From the NCBI GenBank assembly GCA_017462545.1, contig JAFTQX010000030.1, forward strand, positions 1 through 44,138: a stretch of 44,138 bases of DNA, given 5' to 3'. The notes under the pieces were generated by a model. The model searched no databases, was not told the DNA's origin, and was given only the letters and a program-made list of their open reading frames with translations. A program made the translations under genes and the position numbers. Shown in pieces: positions 1 to 6,970 of this stretch (positions within the stretch are counted from its first letter, which is position 1; each line of letters begins with the position of its first letter). Source of the stretch: Clostridia bacterium (GTDB taxonomy: Bacteria; Bacillota; Clostridia; Oscillospirales; CAG-272).

Positions 1-212
1 CAATACGAACGGCGAAGCTTGCTTTTCTTTTGTGCTGTGTGAGGATAGTATGCTGGGATGTCATACATATGTGTGCAGTTCCTACGTAGCTCTCGCGACA
101 CTGAACTCACGTTTCTACCCAACAATTTTGCAATTTTTCTGTAACTATAGCCTTTTTTATAAAATTCCCGTAGACAACAGCGTTCTTCTATGGTAAAATG
201 GATATAGCTCAT
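1..212 (-). CDS. IS30-family transposase, N-terminal part (runs off window)
   Basis: Reading leftwards from an ATG at 212, the first 70 codons begin MSYIHFTIEERCCLREFYKK and continue into a helix-turn-helix of the HTH_38 type (segment GYSYRKIAKLLGRNVSSVSR, then ELRRN). This is the DNA-binding head of IS30 transposases; the DDE catalytic core would lie beyond the left edge. A ribosome binding site (aggag) sits 7-8 bases upstream of the start, and a TATAAT hexamer lies further upstream at about 250-255. Nothing in the visible part is broken, but whether the whole gene is intact cannot be judged. Family assignment is firm; activity is unknown. Confidence 0.85.
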   Translation of the reverse strand, partial: MSYIHFTIEERCCLREFYKKGYSYRKIAKLLGRNVSSVSRELRRNCTHMYDIPAYYPHTAQKKSKLRRSY

Positions 213-290
213 ATTGTTCTCCTGTTGTTCTTTGTTGTGTGGTAACTTCATTATAACACAGGATTCAATATGAGTTCCCTTTTTTCTTAA

Positions 291-318
291 AAGTGTTGCA
301 CTTGATAGTATAATTCAC
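291..318. repeat. Candidate terminal inverted repeat of the IS30 element
   Basis: On the minus strand the bases from about 318 to 291 contain GAATTATACTATCAAGTGC followed by AACACTT, resembling the known E. coli IS30 terminus in spacing and in the TCAA..GCAACA core. It lies directly upstream of the transposase, where IS30 elements carry this repeat. A perfect TATAAT on the plus strand at 309-314 points outward towards the next gene, but its -35 position (cttaaa) is weak. The partner repeat is outside the window. Confidence 0.5.
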
Positions 319-331
319 CGTTGCCACATGG

Positions 332-1021
332 ATGATGTTTTCCCAAGAAAACATCATCGCCGGAAGTCATTCGATGCTTTTTTTCACCTGCCTGCCGCTT
401 TGCGGTTTGATCATGATGGCTTCTATGCTCCTTGCGCAAGCCGGCTTTCGTGCAAGACAGCCGATTTTTGGCAATCGGCAGCACGTCTCAAAGCCATTTG
501 TGCATGAGCTGATCGTGTACCCGCTATGCTCACGGGCCTTTTGGCAAAGCCTCTCTGTCGAGAGTCGGAAAAAAGCAAAACGGATTACAATCGTTTTGCT
601 CTCGCTTTTTTTGGTATTTGCCGCACTTGTGCCCTTTGGGATCCATCCACGCGAGACGATTGATTCCTCCTATGCCTTTTCTACGTATAACGCCTTTGAT
701 CAACGTACGCATCACGCATCGATCGAGGAGGCCCAAACGCTACTGATCGATACACAAAAAACAAACCGCAGTGTTCGACGTTATATTCTGCTTTCCGTGG
801 TGTTTGTCGATAAGACGTATACCGTGTCTTTAAGCTCCTTTGGGAAAGAGGAGCGGGCAGACAGTCTGCGTGTTATGCTCACGTGGAAGGCGATGCTGGA
901 TGATGGGCGCTGTCAGGTTATCGCCAAGCGAGAGGATGTTGATTGGATGCTCATGCATGAGCACTACACGCAAGAGGAGATCGATCTGATCTATGATCTG
1001 TTGGACTATGAGAGGAGATAG
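332..1021 (+). CDS. Unknown membrane protein next to the IS30 end, possibly 5'-altered
   Basis: This 229-residue protein is not recognised. It has two likely membrane segments, one near residues 15-37 (SMLFFTCLPLCGLIMMASML) and one near 88-107, followed by a soluble C-terminal half rich in charged residues. The ORF begins only about 13 bases after the presumed IS30 boundary and has no clear ribosome binding site at 332. A later ATG at 374 (residue 15, just before the first membrane segment) has a weak GGAAG nine bases ahead and may be the native start. The upstream stop in this frame (311-313) lies inside the IS repeat, so the insertion may have removed part of the original 5' end or only its promoter. 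The next gene follows after 8 bases, so it probably heads a six-gene operon. Confidence 0.6.
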   Translation: MMFSQENIIAGSHSMLFFTCLPLCGLIMMASMLLAQAGFRARQPIFGNRQHVSKPFVHELIVYPLCSRAFWQSLSVESRKKAKRITIVLLSLFLVFAALVPFGIHPRETIDSSYAFSTYNAFDQRTHHASIEEAQTLLIDTQKTNRSVRRYILLSVVFVDKTYTVSLSSFGKEERADSLRVMLTWKAMLDDGRCQVIAKREDVDWMLMHEHYTQEEIDLIYDLLDYERR

Positions 1022-1029
1022 GCGTTATC

Positions 1030-1506
1030 ATGTTTCGTGAATTAGCCAGAAAAAAGAAGAAGCTTTCGCAAGAGGAATGTGTGCGCCTGCTCACGCAAGA
1101 GCCGCGCGGCGTGCTTTCTGTGCAAGGGGATGACGGCTATCCGTACGGAATGCCCATGAATCATTTCTACCATTCGGAGGACGGATGCTTGTATTTTCAT
1201 TGCGGCAAGGCAGGGCATCGCTTGGATGCACTTCGCCGTTCGGACAAGGTCTCCTTCTGCGTCTGTGATCAAGGCTATCGCCAAGAGGGAGATTGGGCAC
1301 TTACCGTTAAAAGCGTGATCGTATTCGGCAGAATAACGATCATAGATGATTTGGATGCCGTCAGCCGTATCACTGCTATGCTCAGCCGCAAGTTTACGCA
1401 GGATGAAGCATATATTCAAGGAGAGATCGAGCAGTTTGCACGCAACACATTGCTGTTGCACCTTCTGCCTGAGCATATCTGCGGAAAAGTGGTGGTGGAG
1501 TCGTGA
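1030..1506 (+). CDS. Pyridoxamine 5'-phosphate oxidase-family (NimA-like) flavoprotein
   Basis: A 158-residue split-barrel flavin-binding protein of the PNPOx/NimA type. Typical family features are the opening stretch LSQEECVRLLTQEPRGVLSV, the central YPYGMPMNHFYH segment and the YFHCGKAGHRLDALRRSDKV block, in which a Gly-Lys-x-x-x-Lys-like loop usually contacts flavin phosphate. Members are FMN-dependent oxidoreductases of often unknown substrate; some reduce nitroimidazoles. Length matches the family. The start at 1030 is preceded by a good GGAGA site at about 1012-1018. Its stop overlaps the GTG start of the next gene, which suggests translational coupling. The precise substrate cannot be inferred. 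Confidence 0.8.
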   Translation: MFRELARKKKKLSQEECVRLLTQEPRGVLSVQGDDGYPYGMPMNHFYHSEDGCLYFHCGKAGHRLDALRRSDKVSFCVCDQGYRQEGDWALTVKSVIVFGRITIIDDLDAVSRITAMLSRKFTQDEAYIQGEIEQFARNTLLLHLLPEHICGKVVVES

Positions 1507-2051
1507 AAAAGACCATGTATCTGCTCACGGGAATCAGCCTTGCGCTCTTCCTCTTCTCTCTTTCTTTCTATCACTATGTCAAAGCGGAGTTGCTTTTTAG
1601 CCTAAGCATCACCTTCGGCGTGTGTTTTTATCACTTCGCCATGCGTCTCTTGGTTGGCGGAGTCATCAATGGTCTGTTTCATAACCGCATGAATTATCGC
1701 CGCGCGTGGTTTCGCCCACGCCGATTTGAAAAGCGTTTGTATACGCTTTTGCAAATTCGTCGCTGGAAAGGAAGGCTGCCTACTTATTCTCCCGAGACCT
1801 TTTCTACCGCCCTCCATTCGTGGGAGGAGATCGCCATGGCCACCTGCCAGGCCGAGGTCGTGCATGAGGTCATTGCGCTCTTCAGCTTTCTGCCGTTGCT
1901 TTTGATCATTCCCTTTGGAACGCCGATTGTCTTTGTTGTGACATCGGTTTTGTCCGCGCTGTTCGATCTGGCCTTTGTCATCCTGCAGCGCTACCATCGC
2001 CCCATGCTTATTCGTCTGCTTAACCGCCAAGAAAAAAGGAGAAACGCATGA
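1503..2051 (+). CDS. CrtO-like glycosyl-4,4'-diaponeurosporenoate acyltransferase-family membrane protein
   Basis: A 182-residue protein with two hydrophobic segments near the N-terminus (about 5-27 and 30-55) and another pair near 122-162. The middle region carries the pattern [20 protein letters not shown] followed by GRLPTY and a later Glu-x-x-His-Glu (AEVVHEVI). I associate this with the CrtO acyltransferase family, which is common in Clostridia without a carotenoid pathway. No other carotenoid gene is visible here, so carotenoid acylation itself is unlikely and a lipid-related role is only a guess. The start is GTG at 1503, overlapping the previous stop, with GGTGGAG just upstream. Its own stop overlaps the glycerol kinase start in an ATGA junction. 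Confidence 0.5.
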   Translation: MKKTMYLLTGISLALFLFSLSFYHYVKAELLFSLSITFGVCFYHFAMRLLVGGVINGLFHNRMNYRRAWFRPRRFEKRLYTLLQIRRWKGRLPTYSPETFSTALHSWEEIAMATCQAEVVHEVIALFSFLPLLLIIPFGTPIVFVVTSVLSALFDLAFVILQRYHRPMLIRLLNRQEKRRNA

Positions 2052-3535
2052 AAAAATACATACTCGCCCTTGATGAAGGAACAACCAGCGCACGGGCAAT
2101 CTTGTTCGACCGTGACCTGCAGATTGTTGCCATGTCGCAGCATGAATTTGCGCAATACTATCCGCAGCCCGGTTGGGTAGAACAAGATCCCATGGAGATC
2201 TACGGTAGCCAGTATGCCGCCATGACCGAGTGTATCGCCAAAAGCGGCATTCAGCCCGAGGAGATTGCGGCACTTGGTATCACGAACCAGCGCGAGACCG
2301 TCATCGCGTGGGAAAAGACGAGCGGCAAGCCGATCTGTCCCGCCATCGTGTGGCAATGCAGACGCACCGCCGATATTTGCGAGATGCTCGAACGAGAAGG
2401 GCACGCGGCGTACATCCATGAAAAAACAGGTCTGCGCCTTGATCCCTATTTCAGCGGTACCAAGATCAAATGGATCCTCGATCACGTCGTCGGGGCAAGA
2501 GAAATGGCCGAGGCGGGTGAACTGCTGGTTGGCACGGTCGATACCTGGCTGATCTGGAAGCTGACAGACGGCAAGGTTTTTGTCACCGATCGTACAAATG
2601 CCTCGCGCACCATGCTCTGCAACATCCATACAGGCGAATGGGATGATGACATGCTTCGCATGCTTGATATTCCGCGCGCCGTGCTGCCCGAGATCAAAAG
2701 CAGCAGCGAGGTATACGGCAGCGTTACCTGCATGGGGGCAACGATTCCCATTGCCGGCATCGCTGGCGACCAGCAGGCCGCGCTGTTTGGCCAAGGCTGC
2801 TTTGCAGCGGGCGAGGCCAAGAATACCTATGGTACGGGTTGCTTTTTGCTGGCACATACCGGCAAGCAGGCCGTGCGTAGTGAGCAGGGGCTGCTGACAA
2901 CCATCGCAGCAAGCGAGCAGGGCAGACCGATTGAATACGCGTTGGAGGGTAGCGTATTCGTTGGTGGTGCCGTTGTGCGCTGGCTGCGGGATGAGATGAA
3001 GCTGATCCACGAAGCAAGCGATAGCGAATATTTTGCCGCCAAGGTGCCTGATTCGGGCGGTGTTTATCTGGTGCCCGCCTTTGCAGGTCTTGGCGCGCCC
3101 GTTTGGGATATGCATGCGCGCGGCACCGTGGTTGGTCTGACTGGTGGCACGGGCAAGAATCATATCATCCGCGCCGCGCTTGAGTCAATCGCCTATCAGA
3201 CCGAGGATGTGCTTGCCGCCATGCAGGCCGATATGGGGAACATCTCTTGTCTCAAGGTTGACGGTGGTGCCTCGGCCAATGATCTGTTGATGCAGATGCA
3301 AAGCGATTTTTCGGGCATCGAGGTGCAGCGCCTGGCAAGTGCCGAGGCCACTGCCGCAGGCGCGGCTTGCCTTGCGGGGCTTGCCGTTGGCTTCTTTACA
3401 AGCCGCGAGGAGCTGAAGGGTAAGCTTGCCTCCGGTCGCCGCTTTACGCCAAAAATGGATGAAGCGGCACGCAAGCAACACCTCTGTGGCTGGCATCGCG
3501 CGATCAAGGCCTGCCGCGCCTTTACTGAAGAATAA
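2048..3535 (+). CDS. glpK: Glycerol kinase
   Basis: A 495-residue FGGY-family kinase that phosphorylates glycerol to sn-glycerol 3-phosphate with ATP in the cytoplasm. Full length and collinear with characterised GlpK proteins: N-terminal [14 protein letters not shown] phosphate-binding loop, substrate region GITNQRET and [16 protein letters not shown], then [13 protein letters not shown] and [10 protein letters not shown] in the nucleotide domain. The segment [17 protein letters not shown] lacks the His that HPr phosphorylates in many low-GC Gram-positive GlpK proteins, so PTS activation is not expected. The ATG at 2048 overlaps the preceding stop. Neither a glycerol facilitator nor a glycerol-3-phosphate dehydrogenase is adjacent. 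Glycerol 3-phosphate could feed the PlsC-type acyltransferase pathway, but that link is inference. Confidence 0.95.
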   Translation: MKKYILALDEGTTSARAILFDRDLQIVAMSQHEFAQYYPQPGWVEQDPMEIYGSQYAAMTECIAKSGIQPEEIAALGITNQRETVIAWEKTSGKPICPAIVWQCRRTADICEMLEREGHAAYIHEKTGLRLDPYFSGTKIKWILDHVVGAREMAEAGELLVGTVDTWLIWKLTDGKVFVTDRTNASRTMLCNIHTGEWDDDMLRMLDIPRAVLPEIKSSSEVYGSVTCMGATIPIAGIAGDQQAALFGQGCFAAGEAKNTYGTGCFLLAHTGKQAVRSEQGLLTTIAASEQGRPIEYALEGSVFVGGAVVRWLRDEMKLIHEASDSEYFAAKVPDSGGVYLVPAFAGLGAPVWDMHARGTVVGLTGGTGKNHIIRAALESIAYQTEDVLAAMQADMGNISCLKVDGGASANDLLMQMQSDFSGIEVQRLASAEATAAGAACLAGLAVGFFTSREELKGKLASGRRFTPKMDEAARKQHLCGWHRAIKACRAFTEE

Positions 3536-3546
3536 GGAGAAAACAT

Positions 3547-4089
3547 ATGTCAGATTTTTTAGCGTCTTTACACCCCGCGATCGTATGTCTGCTTGTGTGT
3601 GCGGCCAAGATCGTGGAGATTACCATTCAGTCACTCAAAACCTGTATGATGGTCAAGGGGCAGCGCCTCAAGGCCGCCGGCCTCGGCCTGCTAGAATGCA
3701 CCATCTGGGGACTTGTGATTTCCACCATCATCGGTACGCTGGGCGACAATTTGCTCTTGCTGTTGTTTTACTGCATTGGCTATGCCACCGGTCTTTTTCT
3801 CGGCTCCACCATTGAAAACAAGATTGCGCTCGGCACCTCCAGCCTGGAGCTGATCGCCAACGAGGAAAGCACCAAAAAGATCACCGCCTATCTGAAGGAG
3901 CAGAGCAGGGGCTATACGGTATTTGAAGGTCACGGCTCGACCGATCGGATGAACATGATTTTTATTGTCCTGCCGCGCAAGGAGACCCCTCGCACGTTAA
4001 AGGAGATCCGCAAGCTGTGTGATAATAAGGTCTTTGTCGTTGCCTCCGAGGTCAGCAAATATGCCGGCGGCTACGGCATGGTCAAATAG
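3547..4089 (+). CDS. DUF5698/DUF2179 (UPF0316-type) membrane protein
   Basis: A 180-residue protein with an N-terminal membrane part made of three hydrophobic segments (about 10-30, 43-60, 63-82) matching the DUF5698 region, and a C-terminal cytosolic domain from about 100 that fits DUF2179 (TKKITAYLKEQSRGYTVFEG, then VLPRKETPRTLKEI). The DUF2179 fold is also the C-terminal domain of YitT-type membrane proteins and is thought to be a ligand-binding or regulatory module. The biological role is unknown. It starts 11 bases after glpK with an AAGGAG site, so it is co-transcribed with the kinase. Family assignment is good; function is not inferred. Confidence 0.8.
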   Translation: MSDFLASLHPAIVCLLVCAAKIVEITIQSLKTCMMVKGQRLKAAGLGLLECTIWGLVISTIIGTLGDNLLLLLFYCIGYATGLFLGSTIENKIALGTSSLELIANEESTKKITAYLKEQSRGYTVFEGHGSTDRMNMIFIVLPRKETPRTLKEIRKLCDNKVFVVASEVSKYAGGYGMVK

Positions 4090-4100
4090 GGAGTTGTAGA

Positions 4101-5090
4101 ATGCGTGGCGTTTTCAAGAGTCGTGTACAGCTGGTCGTTTTTGCTTCCTGTTCGTTGGTAATGAGCAGTGTCATTGCCGTTCGCTTTTTGCTGTGGGGCA
4201 TAGCGGAGGGGACAAGCGGTAATCCGGCTGCCTCTGCTTTCAGTCTTGCCTTTGCGGTTTTTGGATTGCTTTGGGGCATTCTTTCTATCCTGCTTCTTCG
4301 TTATAACCACCATGCAAGTCTGATCGTGGATAGCGAATCGCTTCGCGTAAAATGTGGTTGGAGAGAGGAATGCGTTCTGCCGCTGGCAAAGATCACCGAT
4401 GCTACCTTAAACGGTCAGACTCTGCTTCTGTCTTTGGGGGCAGACGGCATGACAGTTCACGGCTTGACCAACGCAAAAGAGATTTGCCAATATTTGCGGC
4501 GCGTGATTGCGCGGTCACCCGAACGCATGAACGTGCAGAAGGAGAAGAACCTGTGTCTCCTTTACCGCAAAAAGCAACGCCTATATCTCTTTCCGACAAT
4601 CGCTTGTTGCCTGTTGCTGTTTGTTCATATCGCGTGGTTCGTCGCGCTGACAGAGGGGCGAGAATTGAGTGCGTTTTCCGCAGGAGATAATCAGATATTC
4701 CTTGCCTTTACAGTAGCAGAGCTACTGACCGTTGTGCTTGCTTTTTTGTTTGCACAGGCTTGCGGTAAGGCACGCATTGCGTATGAGCAGTCAAAAAAAC
4801 GGTGTTCTCGGGCGGTCGCTTGGGCGCATCGGCAAGCGGATCTGTCGGAATACGGTGGTGTTCTTCGTGTCAGATATGTGGATGGTGAGCCGCTTCGCGT
4901 TGTCGTTTTCGCTTTGCATAAGGAGTTATATGCATATGTGCTGGAGAAATTTGATCTAACAACCATGCAATGGCGTAGTTGCTATAGCGGACCAAGAACG
5001 GTGGGGTCTTTGTCAGAAATGGCAGAAGAGTTGGATGATGTGTTTGGCGATTTGATCTTTGAGGATGAGGAAACAGCTACTTGGCTTTGA
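4101..5090 (+). CDS. Membrane protein with bacterial PH-like segment
   Basis: A 329-residue protein of unknown function. It opens with two membrane segments (about 9-32 and 45-66), followed by a beta-rich stretch ASLIVDSESLRVKCGWREEC then VLPLAKITDATLNG that resembles a bacterial pleckstrin-homology domain. A second membrane pair lies at about 160-180 and 197-217, with a soluble acidic C-terminus of about 110 residues ending in EDEETATWL. The arrangement is reminiscent of bPH-domain membrane proteins. GGAG just ahead of the ATG supports the start; the gene begins 11 bases after its neighbour and is the last before a strong terminator. Membrane location is well supported, the PH label is tentative. 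Confidence 0.6.
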   Translation: MRGVFKSRVQLVVFASCSLVMSSVIAVRFLLWGIAEGTSGNPAASAFSLAFAVFGLLWGILSILLLRYNHHASLIVDSESLRVKCGWREECVLPLAKITDATLNGQTLLLSLGADGMTVHGLTNAKEICQYLRRVIARSPERMNVQKEKNLCLLYRKKQRLYLFPTIACCLLLFVHIAWFVALTEGRELSAFSAGDNQIFLAFTVAELLTVVLAFLFAQACGKARIAYEQSKKRCSRAVAWAHRQADLSEYGGVLRVRYVDGEPLRVVVFALHKELYAYVLEKFDLTTMQWRSCYSGPRTVGSLSEMAEELDDVFGDLIFEDEETATWL

Positions 5091-5105
5091 AAAAGCAAGA
5101 AAAAA

Positions 5106-5135
5106 GCAAAAAGCTCTTGCTTTTTGCGCAGTTTT
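5106..5135 (+). terminator. Intrinsic terminator of the glpK operon
   Basis: GCAAAAAGC (5106-5114), loop tctt, and GCTTTTTGC (5119-5127) form a perfect 9-bp stem with a 4-base loop, followed by a T-rich tract. A second overlapping pairing uses AAAAAGCAAGA (5090-5100) with TCTTGCTTTTT (5115-5125). It lies right behind the stop at 5090. Confidence 0.85.
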
Positions 5136-5183
5136 ATTGTAATATAAAGGCAATCAAATAAAAAAATATAAGGGGGTACAGAT

Positions 5184-6041
5184 ATGTATTCTTTTCCTAT
5201 CGGTGTGATGCTGGAGTCCTTTGGGATCGAGCGTAGCGCCGCCATCAAAAAGGCAGCCGAGATCGGCGCCAAGGGTATTCAGATGTATGCCACCAGCGGT
5301 CAGAATTCGCCCGAAAATCTGAACGCGGAGGCACGCCGCGCACTCCTTCGTGAGGTGAGGGATGCGGGTCTTGTCTTTTCCGCGCTCTGCGGTGACCTTG
5401 GCCATGGCTTTGGCAATGCCGAGATGAATCCTTCTCTGATTGAAAAATCCAAGCGCATTGTTGACCTCGCCAAGGATCTTGGTACCGATATCGTTACCAC
5501 GCATATTGGTGTTGTGCCGACCGACCCAACGCATGATCGCTATAAGATCATGCAGGCTGCTTGTGTTGAATTGGCTGAGTATGCCGACAGCGTCGGCGCT
5601 CACGTCGCTATCGAGACAGGTCCTGAGACGGCAGACGTGCTCTGTGCCTTCCTCGATTCTCTCGGTTCTACCGGTGTGGCCGTCAACCTTGATCCCGCCA
5701 ATTTCAAAATGGTAACAGGGGACGATCCCGTTCGTGCAGTGCACACGCTGAAAAAGTACATCGTTCACACCCACGCCAAGGATGGTAACAATCTGCTCCC
5801 TTGTAATCCCGAATACATCTATCGCGCGGTTCATCCCGTTCCGGAAGAGGTACAGGGCAAGAAGTACTTTGAGGAGGTGCCGCTTGGTACGGGTAGCGTT
5901 GATTGTCCGAACTATCTCCGCGCGTTGGAGGAGATCGGCTATCGCGGCTTCCTGACCATTGAGCGTGAGACCGGTGCATGCCCCGAGGAGGATATTCGCA
6001 TAGCGTACAACTTCCTGCAAAAGACCATTCGCGAGAATTGA
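5184..6041 (+). CDS. Sugar phosphate isomerase/epimerase (AP-endonuclease-2-like TIM barrel)
   Basis: A 285-residue TIM-barrel protein of the xylose-isomerase-like superfamily, which isomerises or epimerises sugars or inositols using a divalent metal. Candidate metal and catalytic residues occur in the expected order: Glu in HVAIETGPET, Asp/Asn in AVNLDPANF, His in VHTHAKDG, and Glu in FLTIERETG near the C-terminus. The AGGGGG site at 5171-5176 supports the start. It is followed 17 bases later by a second protein of the same superfamily, so the two likely act in one pathway. Substrate cannot be told; neighbouring rhamnose genes make a deoxy- or plant-derived sugar attractive, but this is inference. 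Confidence 0.85.
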   Translation: MYSFPIGVMLESFGIERSAAIKKAAEIGAKGIQMYATSGQNSPENLNAEARRALLREVRDAGLVFSALCGDLGHGFGNAEMNPSLIEKSKRIVDLAKDLGTDIVTTHIGVVPTDPTHDRYKIMQAACVELAEYADSVGAHVAIETGPETADVLCAFLDSLGSTGVAVNLDPANFKMVTGDDPVRAVHTLKKYIVHTHAKDGNNLLPCNPEYIYRAVHPVPEEVQGKKYFEEVPLGTGSVDCPNYLRALEEIGYRGFLTIERETGACPEEDIRIAYNFLQKTIREN

Positions 6042-6058
6042 TCGAAAGGGAAAGAAGC

Positions 6059-6931
6059 ATGAAGATTTCCGTTAGCTCCTACTCTTTCTCGCAGTACATC
6101 CGCGCAGGGAAGATGACACAGCTTGATTGTGTTGCCCGTGCGAAAGAAATGGGCTTTGATGCCATTGAGTTTGTCGATGTTGACGGCGCGCCGGATGCCG
6201 AGAAACAATTGGAAAACGCGAGAAAAATCAAAGCAGAGGCAGATCGTGTGGGCATTGAGATCAATGCCTATGCCATCGGCGCAAACCTGTATCAGGAGAC
6301 CGAGGAGGCCCAAGAGACCGAGATCGAGCGGCTTTGCCGCCAGGTAGACGTGGCAGAGGCACTGGGAGCTTCCCTCATGCGGCATGATGTGTGCTATGCC
6401 CTCGGCAAAACGGGAAACGCCCGCAGCTTTGATCTGATGCTCCCTCGTATCGCGGATGCTGCCCGCCGTGTAACCGCATATGCTGAAAAGAAGGGGATCC
6501 GTACTTGCTCCGAAAACCACGGCTACATCGCGCAGGATAGCGACCGCGTCGAGCGTCTCTTTAACGCGGTAGCACACGATAATTACGGCTTGCTGGTGGA
6601 TGTTGGCAACTTTATCTGCGCAGATGAGGATCCGGTTCTTGCCGTTTCCCGCGTAGCACCCTATGCCATCCACGTACACGCCAAGGATATGCTGATCCGT
6701 CCCGAGCCTATTGGCCCCATCGGTTCTATGACGCGTGGCGGCAACTTCTTCTGCGGCTGCGTGGTTGGTGAAGGAGATGTTCCTGTTCGCCGTTGTCTGC
6801 ACGTGTTAAAGCGCGCCGGCTATGAAGGGTATATTTCCATCGAGTTCGAAGGTCGAGAGGATTGCATTTCAGGTATTGCGCGTGGCAGAGAGAACCTGCT
6901 TGGCATGCTGGAGGAGCTTGGTTGGAAATAA
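6059..6931 (+). CDS. Sugar phosphate isomerase/epimerase, second TIM barrel
   Basis: A 290-residue member of the same superfamily as its upstream neighbour but only distantly similar to it. Visible features are the opening MKISVSSYSFSQYIRAGKMT, GFDAIEFVDVDG, the Glu-containing IRTCSENHG, VDVGNF with the Asp ligand, HVHAKD and the terminal YISIEFEG Glu. An upstream in-frame ATG at 5978 would overlap the preceding gene by 64 bases and has no good site, whereas 6059 follows AAAGGGAAAG, so 6059 is chosen. The gene ends in a strong bidirectional terminator shared with the convergent rhamnosidase. Probably co-transcribed with the gene at 5184; exact reaction unknown. Confidence 0.85.
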   Translation: MKISVSSYSFSQYIRAGKMTQLDCVARAKEMGFDAIEFVDVDGAPDAEKQLENARKIKAEADRVGIEINAYAIGANLYQETEEAQETEIERLCRQVDVAEALGASLMRHDVCYALGKTGNARSFDLMLPRIADAARRVTAYAEKKGIRTCSENHGYIAQDSDRVERLFNAVAHDNYGLLVDVGNFICADEDPVLAVSRVAPYAIHVHAKDMLIRPEPIGPIGSMTRGGNFFCGCVVGEGDVPVRRCLHVLKRAGYEGYISIEFEGREDCISGIARGRENLLGMLEELGWK

Positions 6932-6970
6932 AGCAAAAAGGCTTTGTCAACGACAAAGCCTTTTTGCTTT
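6930..6970. terminator. Bidirectional terminator between isomerase and rhamnosidase
   Basis: A 19-bp perfect stem (6930-6948 with 6952-6970) closes a 3-base AAC loop. A- and T-rich ends on both sides let it work in both directions. It separates the rightward gene ending at 6931 from the leftward gene ending at 6971. Confidence 0.92.

Larger units (their letters stand above)
1..319 (-). mobile_element. IS30-family insertion sequence, partial (right end in window)
   Basis: The leftmost 319 bases read as one end of an IS30-family element whose transposase is transcribed leftwards and leaves the window. Support comes from the IS30-type transposase N-terminus at 1-212 and from a candidate terminal inverted repeat at about 291-318. 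Read from outside inwards, that repeat contains a TCAAGTGCAACA core resembling the TCAACGCAACA core of the E. coli IS30 end. The segment is clearly richer in A+T than the genes that follow. The exact outer boundary (316-320) is an estimate, because the other end and the target duplication are not visible. Confidence 0.75.

Noticed and set aside
1991-3163. Antisense ORF of 390 codons across glpK
   Set aside because: The sense strand encodes an intact glycerol kinase with all motifs; the antisense product resembles no family.
2048-3535. Rhamnulokinase as part of the rhamnose pathway
   Set aside because: The FGGY protein has glycerol-kinase-specific motifs ([18 protein letters not shown]) and is far from rhaA.
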